A program made the translations under genes and the position numbers. DNA of 64,000 bases from Glaciihabitans sp. dw_435 (GTDB lineage: Bacteria > Actinomycetota > Actinomycetes > Actinomycetales > Microbacteriaceae): assembly GCF_018449675.1 (NCBI RefSeq), contig NZ_JAAVUZ010000005.1, positions 124,001 to 188,000 on the forward strand, in the 5' to 3' direction. The number at the start of each line of letters is the position of its first letter. The stretch's first letter is position 1. The notes below the pieces were generated by a model that did no database searches, was not told the DNA's origin, and saw only the letters and a list, made by a program, of their open reading frames with translations. Positions 51,542 to 59,572 of this stretch are shown piece after piece.

Positions 51542-52000
51542 TCAGGCCGGCGCGATGTGGCGGGACGGAACGGGGCTCGAGTACACGACGTTTGTCGTGA
51601 TTCCGCCGAGCGTGGCGAGTCGGCCGGTGATGCGCTCGAGGTCCCGCATGGATCGCGCGTGCACCTTGATGATGAAGCAATCGGCGCCGGTGACGTGGTG
51701 CGCCTCGACGATTTCGGGTGTCGTGTCGACCAGGTCGTGGAACGGCTTGTAGTTGCCCGATGGGTACGCCAACCGCACGAACGCGGTGACCGCGTAGCCG
51801 AGCGCCTCGGGATCGACGGTGATCGAATAGCCGGTGATCACCCCGGAGTCCGTCAGGCGGCGCAACCGTTCGGCGGTCGCGCTGGCAGACAGCGAGACCT
51901 CCCGGGCCAGCTGGGCAACGCTCATCCGCCCATCACGCTGCAACTGCTCGATGATCGCGTGATCGGTGGAATCGAAGTCAAGGCGTGGATTCGACGGCAT
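51542..52000 (-). CDS. Lrp/AsnC-family transcriptional regulator
   Basis: 152 residues from ATG 52000 (a GTG three codons upstream is also possible). HTH at about 10-50: LDFDSTDHAIIEQLQRDGRMSVAQLAREVSLSASATAERLRRLTDSGVI, then the RAM/AsnC ligand domain with GADCFIIKVHARSMRDLERI. Lrp-type proteins sense amino acids. No ribosome site; TATTGT (52013-52008) might be the -10 box of a leaderless mRNA. Divergent across 94 bp from a rhodanese gene, which it likely regulates. The rest of the mtn island is broken up by this cassette. Confidence 0.9.
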   Translation of the reverse strand: MPSNPRLDFDSTDHAIIEQLQRDGRMSVAQLAREVSLSASATAERLRRLTDSGVITGYSITVDPEALGYAVTAFVRLAYPSGNYKPFHDLVDTTPEIVEAHHVTGADCFIIKVHARSMRDLERITGRLATLGGITTNVVYSSPVPSRHIAPA

Positions 52001-52094
52001 ACGCGTCACAATACCGGTGGATCACGCGCGATCGCGCCCAAGAGCCGGGCATCGTCTCTTCTTAGATGTGTGCCTCCGCCGCTTGGATTGAGAC

Positions 52095-52523
52095 ATGGAA
52101 ACCACACTCTCAGCCCGCGATTTCTTCGCCGCAAAGCTCCGGTACGAAACCGACCCGTCCGACCTCGCCGCCGACCGTGTGGGCGGTGCCGGCCCGCTCA
52201 TCCTCGACGTTCGCAACGACGCCAGCTGGAGCCAGGGACGCATCCCCGGCGCGGTCCACGTGCCCAACCGAGAGCTCGCGGACCGTGCGCCCGAGGTCAT
52301 CCCTTCGCTCGACGCCGCCGTCGTTGTGTACTGCTGGGGACCCGGATGCAACGGCAGCACGCGAGCCGCTCTGACCCTCGCCACCCTCGGCTACACAAAC
52401 GTCAAGGAACTCATTGGCGGCTTCGAGTACTGGGCGCGCGAAGGTCTCGCCGTCGTCAGCGACGAGGGCCGGTCGCGTCGCGCACCGGACCCCCTCACCG
52501 CTCCCGTCGGCGTCCCCGCGTGA
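52095..52523 (+). CDS. Rhodanese-like sulfurtransferase
   Basis: 142 residues, single rhodanese domain. LILDVRNDASWSQGRIPGAVHVPN and the active-site Cys80 in VVYCWGPGCNGSTRAALTLATLGY are clear. It has the extended CWGPGC loop, with an extra Cys, common in Lrp-linked rhodaneses. Would carry sulfur as a persulfide. Stop overlaps the next gene as GTGA. Divergent from the Lrp/AsnC gene, a frequent pairing. Confidence 0.88.
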   Translation: METTLSARDFFAAKLRYETDPSDLAADRVGGAGPLILDVRNDASWSQGRIPGAVHVPNRELADRAPEVIPSLDAAVVVYCWGPGCNGSTRAALTLATLGYTNVKELIGGFEYWAREGLAVVSDEGRSRRAPDPLTAPVGVPA

Positions 52524-52978
52524 CGGCAACCGTCTCTGTCGACAGGGTCGAGGTGCTGCGAGCGGATGCCCCGGAGCGCGCGCTCGCCGTCGCGCACGCG
52601 CAGTTCGAAAAGAGCACAATCGTCATCCCCGCCGATTGGGCGGCACGCACGTCGCGACTTATCGCCGCGGGGCAGCTGGACCTCTTCGTCGCCCGTTCCT
52701 CCGGGCAGGCACTGGGATACGCGACGCTCACTCGGGGCGTGAGCACCTGGGCGGCAGAGCCCTACGGCTACCTCGACTGCCTCTTCGTGGCCGAGGGACA
52801 CCGCGACGCGGGCGTCGGCCCGCTCCTGGTCACGGCCGTCGCCGAGCATGCGCGGAGCGTCGGGTTGCGCGAGCTGCAGTGGCAGACGCCCTCGTGGAAC
52901 GCCGGTGCAATCCGGTTCTACACGCGGCTCGGAGCCGCACGCAGCGGCAAAGAGCACTTCGCCCTGCGGCTGGAGTAA
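52520..52978 (+). CDS. GNAT acetyltransferase
   Basis: 152 residues, GNAT fold: LFVARSSGQALGYATLTRG, YGYLDCLFVAEGHRDAGVGPLLVTAVAEHARSVG (RxxGxG-type loop reads GHRDAGVGPLL) and AIRFYTRLGA near the end. GTG start overlaps the rhodanese stop. Substrate unknown; could act on an amino acid sensed by the neighbouring Lrp protein, which is only inference. Last gene of the three-gene cassette; 13 bp later a composite repeat begins. Confidence 0.82.
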   Translation: MTATVSVDRVEVLRADAPERALAVAHAQFEKSTIVIPADWAARTSRLIAAGQLDLFVARSSGQALGYATLTRGVSTWAAEPYGYLDCLFVAEGHRDAGVGPLLVTAVAEHARSVGLRELQWQTPSWNAGAIRFYTRLGAARSGKEHFALRLE

Positions 52979-52990
52979 CCCTCGGCCCAG

Positions 52991-53046
52991 CGAAAGGGTA
53001 AAAACATGCGTTACGCGCCCGGAAATCGCAGGTTTTTACCCTTTCG
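52991..53046. repeat. Palindromic repeat family B, copy 3
   Basis: CGAAAGGGTAAAAACATGCG and CGCAGGTTTTTACCCTTTCG arms. Matches copy 2 in order and in following sequence (GATGACATCTGGCG against GATGACACCTGGCG). Confidence 0.75.
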
Positions 53047-53083
53047 ATGACATCTGGCGTGCCTCAGCGGCACCTGGCCGCGC

Positions 53084-53140
53084 CGAAGGAGCAGAGATGG
53101 TCGTTAGGTGCGCCGGGAGACGACCATCTCTGCTCCTTCG
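53084..53140. repeat. Palindromic repeat family A, copy 4
   Basis: Perfect 21-bp arms beginning CGAAGGAGCAGAGATGG; 37 bp after B copy 3. The pair B3-A4 is a direct repeat of B2-A3. Confidence 0.8.
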
Positions 53141-53258
53141 ATGCGCGCGGGTGGCAAAAAGGGGCGGCCACGGAGTGCACGGGTGACGAAATGGGCCGCC
53201 CACGCAGCGCACGGGTGGCGAAAGCGGCGCCGCGACGGGCAGGGGCGGCCGAAACGAG

Positions 53259-54605
53259 CTAGCGGGTGGCGGTTCCGCGGAGTATCTGCTGCGAGTGGAG
53301 CGACAACGAGCTGACCCAGGCCGTTCCGGAACCCGCACCCGCGAGCCTCGACAGCACGAGCTCGCGCCCGGCCCGCAGCACACCCCGGGCCGCGCCCTCG
53401 CGGAGCTCGGGCTCGAGGGTCTCGATGTCGCTCGCCTTCGCGAAGCCGATGATGCGGCGGATGGCCTTGGCGCCCGCGAAGACAGCCGCGTCTGCGCAGA
53501 TTTCGGACAGCAGGCTCTCGAGCATGTCGTCGCCCCACACCCGCGGGTCGACCCGGGACGGCCACAGCGCGCGGTACTCGGCGTCGAAGGCCTCCCACAG
53601 CGCGGCCGGCAGCTCGAGAATGCGCGCGGCACGCTCGCTGTCGCCGAGCGCCTCGGCCCGTGCCGCCGCGATGACGAAGTTCGCCCAGAGCGCGCCGAGG
53701 TCGAAACCGGTGGGACCGTAGAACCCGAACTCGCTGTCGAAGGCGCGCACGGACGCGGGGGCGTCCTCACCGAATGCGGGCCGCACGAAGACGGACCCGG
53801 TGTGCAGGTCGCCGTGCAACAGCGACTGTGCGTTAGTCATGAAGCGGTACTTCGCCAGCCCGATCTGCAGCAGCAGTTCGTCGTCGGCGCGCAGCTCCGC
53901 GACATCCACTTCGTTGGCAGGCAGCACGCGGTTGTGCTCGTGCTCGATGTACGGCTCGGTGAAGACGAGGTCCTCGGTGATCTGGCAGAGCTCCGGATTG
54001 ATGGATGCCGCGGCGAGACGCTTCTGCTCAAGGGGATCGAGTCCGATGACCGAGGTGGAAAAGGCGGCACGCGCGATGAAGCGGCCGACCTCTGCGGCGG
54101 CATAGCCGTGGACGCGGTTGGCGTTGAGCTCGTTGCGCCAGACCTCGTGGTCGGAAAGGTCCTCGATGGCGAGCACGTAGTTCTCGGCGTCGAAGTCGTA
54201 CAGCGCGGGCACGTGGGATGCGTCGGCGCGCTCGTGGCTCGCGAGCACGACTGCCTCGCGGGCGGTGCGCTCCCGCGTCATCGGCCAGCTCGGGTCGGTG
54301 CGCACGTGGGGGAGCGACTGCTTAAGCACCAGGCTCGCGCCGTGGGTATCGCGCACGATGAAGACGAGGTTGAGGTTGCCGTCGCCCACCTCGGTGATGA
54401 GCTCGATGGCGCTGGCGTCGAAGCGGGCGACCAGCGCGGGACGCTGCGCCAGGTAGGCGGGCACCGTTTCCGCGGTCAGCTGGGAGAAGTCGGCGGCAGC
54501 GGTGCCCCTGGCGGCGGTGCCAGCGGGAGCGGTGCCGGTGGCGGCGGTAGAGGCAGCGCCGGTGCTCGCACCGGCGCGGGTCTCGGTGTCGGTCGGGTCG
54601 GTCAT
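53259..54605 (-). CDS. mtnK: Methylthioribose kinase (copy 2)
   Basis: 448 residues; the closer of the two to Bacillus MtnK: EVGDGNLNLVF, LVLKQSLPHV, AIEDLSDHEVWRNEL, NPELCQITEDLVFTEPYIEHEHN, HGDLHTGSVFV and DSEFGFYGPTGFDLGALWAN. The N-terminal 40 residues are Ala/Thr/Gly repeats with no family match. Fourth gene of the ABC-transporter operon, starting 73 bp after the permease stop with GAGG 9 nt before the ATG; hence probably phosphorylates the imported sugar. Copies 1 and 2 may differ in substrate (methylthioribose or 5-deoxyribose, for example). Confidence 0.88.
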   Translation of the reverse strand: MTDPTDTETRAGASTGAASTAATGTAPAGTAARGTAAADFSQLTAETVPAYLAQRPALVARFDASAIELITEVGDGNLNLVFIVRDTHGASLVLKQSLPHVRTDPSWPMTRERTAREAVVLASHERADASHVPALYDFDAENYVLAIEDLSDHEVWRNELNANRVHGYAAAEVGRFIARAAFSTSVIGLDPLEQKRLAAASINPELCQITEDLVFTEPYIEHEHNRVLPANEVDVAELRADDELLLQIGLAKYRFMTNAQSLLHGDLHTGSVFVRPAFGEDAPASVRAFDSEFGFYGPTGFDLGALWANFVIAAARAEALGDSERAARILELPAALWEAFDAEYRALWPSRVDPRVWGDDMLESLLSEICADAAVFAGAKAIRRIIGFAKASDIETLEPELREGAARGVLRAGRELVLSRLAGAGSGTAWVSSLSLHSQQILRGTATR

Positions 54606-54678
54606 GGTCGCTGCCTCGGTGGGTCGTGGAGGGTGGGGCGGATGCCCCGGGTGTGGGTAATGCCGGCGGTGCTGGTGA

Positions 54679-55725
54679 CTACGACGCGGACGTGGAACCC
54701 GCGGTCAACACCGTGCGCTTGCGGGAGAGCGTGAAGCTGAAGAGCATGGCGACGAGCAGCACGATTCCCTTGCCGAAGTCCTGAGCGTAGTAGGGCAGGC
54801 CCGCCATGGTGAAGCCCGTCGTCATGACGGCGATGAGCACGGCGCCGAGCAGGGTTCCCCACGCGTTCGGGCGGCCGATGCCGAGCACGGAGACACCGAC
54901 GAGAGCGACGGCCATGGCGTCGAGCAACAGCGAGTTGCCGGCGGAAACGTCGCCCTGGCCGATGCGGGCAGCCAGCAGCAGGCCGGCGATCGACGCGAGC
55001 AGGCCACAGCCCATGTAGGCGAGGGTGCGGTAGAGCTGCACGCGGATTCCGGCGAGACGCGCGGCCTCAACGTTCGCACCGACAGCGAAGAGCGCGCGGC
55101 CCCAGCGGGTGCGTTCCAGCAGCACCCACATGAGAAGGGTGAGGGCGGCGAGGATGATCACGGGGATCGGGATGGGCCCGACCGAGCCGCGGTCGAGCGC
55201 GAGGAAGTCCGCGGTGAACTTGCCGGGCGCGGTCGTTCCGTCGGCGAGCGACATGTTCGACGAGATCGACTTGCCGTCGACGATGAGGAGCTTGAGGCCC
55301 ACGATCACGAACATCGTGGTCAGCGTCGCGAGCAGGTCGGGCACGCGGGCGACCACCACGAGCAGGGCGTTCAGGCCACCGATCGCGAGGCCACCGATCA
55401 GCACCACGATGACCGCGACGCCGCCGACCTGGTTACCGATGACCATGGTCCAGGCTGCAACGGAGACGGCGAATCCCGCGGAGGCACCCACCGACAGGTC
55501 AATGCCGCCCACGGTCATGGCCAGCGCGACGCCGAGCCCGGCGATGGCGGTGGGAGCGACGAACTTGAGCATGCCAAACACGTTGTCGACGGTCCGGAAA
55601 TTCGGCAGGGTGATGACGAAGTAGAGAATCAGCGCGACGGTGACGGCGATGAATCCCCACTTCACGACGAAGGCGGAGACACGTTCGCCGCGACGCGCGG
55701 AGATCAGGGTGCTGGGACTGCTCAT
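54679..55725 (-). CDS. Sugar-type ABC transporter permease (RbsC family)
   Basis: 348 residues, about 9-10 helices, with GGIDLSVGASAGF, the conserved signature of ribose-type permeases, and the EAA-like loop GANVEAARLAGIRVQLYRTLAYM facing the ATPase. Starts 12 bp after the ATPase stop. Part of the operon binding protein-ATPase-permease-mtnK. With the kinase behind it, the likely cargo is methylthioribose or a related 5-modified pentose; the sequence alone does not prove this. One permease probably forms a homodimer, as in ribose systems. Confidence 0.9.
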   Translation of the reverse strand: MSSPSTLISARRGERVSAFVVKWGFIAVTVALILYFVITLPNFRTVDNVFGMLKFVAPTAIAGLGVALAMTVGGIDLSVGASAGFAVSVAAWTMVIGNQVGGVAVIVVLIGGLAIGGLNALLVVVARVPDLLATLTTMFVIVGLKLLIVDGKSISSNMSLADGTTAPGKFTADFLALDRGSVGPIPIPVIILAALTLLMWVLLERTRWGRALFAVGANVEAARLAGIRVQLYRTLAYMGCGLLASIAGLLLAARIGQGDVSAGNSLLLDAMAVALVGVSVLGIGRPNAWGTLLGAVLIAVMTTGFTMAGLPYYAQDFGKGIVLLVAMLFSFTLSRKRTVLTAGSTSAS

Positions 55726-55737
55726 CGGTTCACTTCT

Positions 55738-57462
55738 TTACGCTTCGGGAAAATCTGTCGGGAAAACGGGAGCGTCGGTGCCGCGCGGGCCCCGCTCGGA
55801 GTCGGTCGCGGTGGCGGCATCGCCGTCGGAGGAGGCGTCGGCGCCGATGTGGGAGCCCGAGTCGGCGCCAGAGCCCGACCGCGCGGCCAGGAACGCCGCG
55901 ACGAGTGCCTCGCGGTTGGTCTGGTCTGAATAGACGTCGAGCACAATTTCGCCGGCGACGAGCACGATGATCCGGTCGGCGACCTCGAGGATCTCGTCCA
56001 CATCGCTGGAGAGCACGATGGCGGCGGCGCCCGAGGTGGCGAGTGTTCCCAGCCGCGCCCCGATCTCACGGCGGGCGGCGATGTCGACACCGCGGAACGG
56101 TTCATCCAGAATCGCCAGCTTGGGCCCGGCCGACAGCCACCGGCCCACAACGACCTTCTGCTGGTTGCCACCGGAGAGGTCGTCGATGGATGCCTCGGCA
56201 CCCTTGGTCACCACGTCGAGCGACGCGATCACGGTCTCGGCGCGTTCCGTCTCGCGCGAGCGCACGAGCATGCCGAACACCGAGGTCTCGCGCAGGTACG
56301 GCAGGGAGATGTTCTGGATGAGCGACCACCCGGGCAGTACGCTCTGGCGCTGGCGGTCCTCGGGCACGAGCACGACGCCGGCGCGCAGCGCATCGGAGGG
56401 GCGCTTCGGCGCGTAGGGCGCACCGGCGAGTTCGAGGGTTCCGGCGGGTGCCTTGCGCAGGCCGGCGAGCAGTTCGGCGAGCTCGGACTTGCCCGCCCCG
56501 ATGAGCCCGAGAATTCCGAGCACCTCGCCGCCGCGCACCGCGAGGCTGAGCGGGGCGGACTCGGGCAGCAGGGTCGCCCCGGTCACGCGGGCGACGACCT
56601 CGGATCCGCGCTGTGTGATCGCGTGCGGGTGCTCAAGGTTGGTGGCGCGGCCCAGCATGTCGTGCAAGATCTCGTGCCACTCGAACGGCCGCACGGTGTC
56701 GCTCTTGACAACGCCGTCGCGCAGCACGACAACACGATCGGCGAGGGCCTCGATCTCGCCGAAGCGGTGGGAGACGTAGACGATGGACAGCCCATTGGTG
56801 CGCAACGCCCGCAGCACGCCGAACAGGCGGTCAGCTTCCGAGGCGGTCAGGGCGGACGTCGGCTCGTCGAGAATCAGCAGACGCGGGGTGCCCCGCAGGG
56901 CGCGGGCGAGGATGAGCAGCTGGGCGTCCGAGATGCTGAGATCCGCGGCATCCCGAACCAAAACAGAGTCGGGCCAGTCGATACCGAGCGTCGCGAGGGC
57001 TGCCCGGGCGTTGGTGAGCGCTGCGCGCCGGGAGCGGAGTGGATGCCTCGCGGCCGACGCCAGGTCGTCGAGGGTGACGTTCTCGGCGACGCTGAGTCCC
57101 GGAACGATGCCATCGGCCACCTTCTGGTGCACGGTGGAGATGCCCCGCGCCTTTGCCTGAACGGGGGAGGAGAGGTGGACGGTGGTTCCGTCGATGGCGA
57201 TGGTGCCCTGATACCGCGGGTTCGCGCCCGACAGGGCTTTGATCATGGTGGACTTGCCGGCGCCGTTGGCTCCGAGCAGGGCGGTGATCTCGCCGGGACG
57301 GAAGGCGAGGGTCACGTCGCGCAACACGAGGTTGGACCCGAACGCCACCGACAGCCCGGTGAGGGAAACGACTTCGGGGACGCCCGCGAGGGAGGCGACC
57401 TGTCGGCCGCCTCCCTCGGAGTCACCCGTTGCCGGGGAGGTTGTTACTTCAGGGATGCTCAA
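55738..57462 (-). CDS. Sugar-type ABC transporter ATPase (RbsA family, two domains)
   Basis: 574 residues with two ABC domains. Domain 1: GANGAGKST Walker A near residue 53, IISDAQLL-like signature (LSISDAQ, degenerate), LLILDEPTSALT Walker B. Domain 2: LIGAGKSE, canonical LSGGNQQK, LAILDEPFRGVD. This asymmetry is normal for RbsA. Start is TTG 57462, overlapping the stop of the binding-protein gene as TTGA; no ATG or GTG lies between it and domain 1. The C-terminal 50 residues are a Ser/Asp/Ala-rich extra. Second gene of the importer operon. Confidence 0.88.
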   Translation of the reverse strand: MSIPEVTTSPATGDSEGGGRQVASLAGVPEVVSLTGLSVAFGSNLVLRDVTLAFRPGEITALLGANGAGKSTMIKALSGANPRYQGTIAIDGTTVHLSSPVQAKARGISTVHQKVADGIVPGLSVAENVTLDDLASAARHPLRSRRAALTNARAALATLGIDWPDSVLVRDAADLSISDAQLLILARALRGTPRLLILDEPTSALTASEADRLFGVLRALRTNGLSIVYVSHRFGEIEALADRVVVLRDGVVKSDTVRPFEWHEILHDMLGRATNLEHPHAITQRGSEVVARVTGATLLPESAPLSLAVRGGEVLGILGLIGAGKSELAELLAGLRKAPAGTLELAGAPYAPKRPSDALRAGVVLVPEDRQRQSVLPGWSLIQNISLPYLRETSVFGMLVRSRETERAETVIASLDVVTKGAEASIDDLSGGNQQKVVVGRWLSAGPKLAILDEPFRGVDIAARREIGARLGTLATSGAAAIVLSSDVDEILEVADRIIVLVAGEIVLDVYSDQTNREALVAAFLAARSGSGADSGSHIGADASSDGDAATATDSERGPRGTDAPVFPTDFPEA

Positions 57463-58553
57463 GAGACTGCGGGCAGCCAATCTGCGACCGCGATGTCGTC
57501 GAGCGAAAGGGCAGGCTCGGCGTTGCGGAGGTCGGTGATGGTCTTGATCGACTTGCTCGTGAGGAAGTCCTGCGTGATGGTCACGGCGGGGAACTGCACG
57601 TCGTCCTTGTAGAGCTGGCCGGCGAGCTTCAGAGCGATGGAGCGCACGACGCCGGCGCCGACGGCTGCCGGGTCGGTGGCCGAGGTGGCGACCCACGGGC
57701 TCTTGTCCGCGAGGATCACGTCGAGGTCGGCGTTGGAGATGTCGATGCCGTAGACCTTGACCTTTCCCTGCAGGTTGTTCTGGGTGACTGCCTGGACGAC
57801 GCCCTTGGTGATCTCGTCGTACGGGGCGAAGATCGCCTGCACGTCGGGGTTCTGCTTGAGCGCGGCATCCACGAGGGGAATGTTATCGGTTGCGGTGGAT
57901 TCCGTGACCTTGCCGGTGGAGAAGACCTGGTCGAGCTTGTGCTCGGTCACGTACTGCTTCCAGATGACCGCGCGGCGGTCGAGGGCGGCGTAGCCCGTCG
58001 CGGAGACGTAGCCAACCTTGGCTCCGTCGCCAACATCCTTGATGAGCTGGTCGAGAACGCCGGTCGCCATCGACTCGTCGGACTGCGAGGTGGTGACCAC
58101 GCCCGTGGCATCCGTCAGCGCCAGGTCGTAAACGGCGATGGGAATTCCCGCCGCGACGGCCTTGGTGATGAGGGGCTGCAGGGTGTCCGTCAGGCCGTGG
58201 TCGACGATGATCGCGTCAGGCTTGTTGGCGATGGCCTGCTCGAGGTCGCTCGCCTGCTTCGCGTTGTCGTTGCGCGCGTCGGAGATGGTGAGGTGAATGT
58301 TCGCGGCCTTGGCCTGAGCTGCTGCGCCCGCGCCCCATCCCTCGAAGTAGTCGCCGGCGCCGGACTGGCGAACGAGCGCGATCTCGACGGCCTTGTCGGT
58401 GTTGAAGGGAGCGGGAAGCGGGGCGGATGCCACGGCCGCCGGCGTCGTCGAGGCGCTGGAGGAGCTCGTGGCGCCGTTGGACTGCGCGCAGCCCGTGAGG
58501 GCGAGGATGACCGTTGCCGCGAGGGCGACGGTCACACGGCGGGTGGTTGCCAT
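57459..58553 (-). CDS. Sugar-binding lipoprotein of ABC importer (RbsB-type)
   Basis: 364 residues. Lipoprotein signal with lipobox LTGC, Cys22, followed by a Ser/Ala linker and the periplasmic-binding-protein type 1 fold: VEIALVRQSGAGDYFEGWGAGAAAQAKA, IVDHGLTDTLQPLITKAVAAGIPIAVYD, DAIFAPYDEITKGVVQA-type hinge, and KVYGIDISNADLDVI. Start 58553 has AAGGA 8 nt upstream. First gene of the operon, so its ligand sets the cargo; GYDYFEGW-like aromatic residues near 90 may stack on a sugar or thioether. Divergent from mtnD. Confidence 0.88.
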   Translation of the reverse strand: MATTRRVTVALAATVILALTGCAQSNGATSSSSASTTPAAVASAPLPAPFNTDKAVEIALVRQSGAGDYFEGWGAGAAAQAKAANIHLTISDARNDNAKQASDLEQAIANKPDAIIVDHGLTDTLQPLITKAVAAGIPIAVYDLALTDATGVVTTSQSDESMATGVLDQLIKDVGDGAKVGYVSATGYAALDRRAVIWKQYVTEHKLDQVFSTGKVTESTATDNIPLVDAALKQNPDVQAIFAPYDEITKGVVQAVTQNNLQGKVKVYGIDISNADLDVILADKSPWVATSATDPAAVGAGVVRSIALKLAGQLYKDDVQFPAVTITQDFLTSKSIKTITDLRNAEPALSLDDIAVADWLPAVS

Positions 58554-58673
58554 GGGGTGAATCCTTTCGATGAGCCGGGTCGCTCGACGGTGGTGCAAAG
58601 AGTGTGGAGTGTGATGATCGAAATTCAAGCAGCCCGGGGCCCGGGGCCACGATTCGTATGACTTTGTGTTACC

Positions 58674-58708
58674 GAAGTTAGGTGTGCCTCACTCGTGAGT
58701 CCTAACAT
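58674..58708. promoter_or_regulatory. Inverted repeat and mtnD promoter region
   Basis: GTTAGG..CCTAAC flanking CTCAC-TC-GTGAG. TAACAT (58702-58707) ends 7 nt before the mtnD ATG and may be the -10 of a leaderless mRNA. TTAGGTGTGCCTCAC also resembles half of a DtxR/IdeR iron box (about 12 of 19 positions), a weak match. Confidence 0.4.
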
Positions 58709-58714
58709 TGGGCC

Positions 58715-59290
58715 ATGACTTTGTTGACCGTCTGGGACGAAAACACACCCGAAACTCCCGAGCTGCAGACCCGGGACGCCGCCGTCATCACCGACATCCT
58801 GTCGGGACTCGGTGCACGCTTCAGTCGCTGGGAGCTCAAGCCGCTCTCGGACGACCCCACGCAGGAGGAAGTCCTCTCTGCATACAAGGACGACATCGAC
58901 GCCGTGAACGCGGTGCAGGGCTACACGCTCGTCGACATGTTGAAGATCCTTCCCGACTCCACCCCTGACTACGCGCAGGTCGCACTCGACTCCCGCTCGA
59001 AGTTCCTCGACGAGCACCAGCACGATGACGACGAGGACCGCTTCTTCGCGCGCGGCAGCGGGGTCTTCTACCTCCGCGCCAACGGCAAGGTGCACGCCGT
59101 GTTCTGCGAGGCGGGCGACGTGATCTCCGTCCCGGCCAACACGACCCACTGGTTCGACATGGGAACCGCTCCCGAGTACATCTCGGTGCGCTTCTTCCAC
59201 GATGACGACGGCTGGGTGGGTAACTTCACCGGCAGCGGCATCGCCAAGAACTTCGCGACCTACGACGAGCTGGCTTCGGTCCCGGCGTAA
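58715..59290 (+). CDS. mtnD: Acireductone dioxygenase
   Basis: 191-residue cupin. Splits acireductone with O2: with Fe(II) it makes the keto acid of methionine (KMTB) plus formate; with Ni(II) it gives methylthiopropionate, CO and formate. Metal ligands are in place: His101, His103 and Glu107 in EHQHDDDEDRFF and His145 in NTTHWFD. No ribosome site before the ATG (see the promoter entry). It closes the salvage pathway of this island, standing divergent from the ABC importer operon, and is followed by a D-type repeat that can serve as terminator. Confidence 0.95.
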   Translation: MTLLTVWDENTPETPELQTRDAAVITDILSGLGARFSRWELKPLSDDPTQEEVLSAYKDDIDAVNAVQGYTLVDMLKILPDSTPDYAQVALDSRSKFLDEHQHDDDEDRFFARGSGVFYLRANGKVHAVFCEAGDVISVPANTTHWFDMGTAPEYISVRFFHDDDGWVGNFTGSGIAKNFATYDELASVPA

Positions 59291-59391
59291 TTCGCACCCG
59301 CGCGTGGCCCCGCTTTCGGGGTGCGCGGGAGGCCTCGTGCGGCGCCTTTTCCCGGGCGCGCGGGGGCCCTGCGATACCCCGGTTTCGGGGT

Positions 59392-59555
59392 GGCGGGAGA
59401 AGCTGGCAAGCGGCGGGAGTTACGACTCCCGCCGCTTGCTTTCTTTTCCCGCCAAAACCTGCGTTAACTCCCGCCGAACGCGATGACTCCCGCCGAACGG
59501 GAACTCCCGCCGAACACGAGGGCCCCGGCCAAACGGGATAGCTCCCACCAGGCGG
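59392..59555. repeat. Repeat family D, copy 1, with terminator-like core
   Basis: Core hairpin 59406-59439: GCAAGCGGCGGGAGT / ACTCCCGCCGCTTGC, exact, loop TACG, followed by TTCTTTTCCC, so it may end mtnD transcripts. Then CCCGCCAAAACCTGCG and three near-identical ACTCCCGCCGAACG units. Shares layout with copy 2 at 61617. Confidence 0.75.
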
Positions 59556-59572
59556 CGGCCGCTCCGGGCGGA

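Noticed and set aside
51115-53258. Possible insertion sequence between mtnB and mtnK2
   Set aside because: No transposase, no target-site duplication visible; the three genes are ordinary and the repeats are short palindromes.
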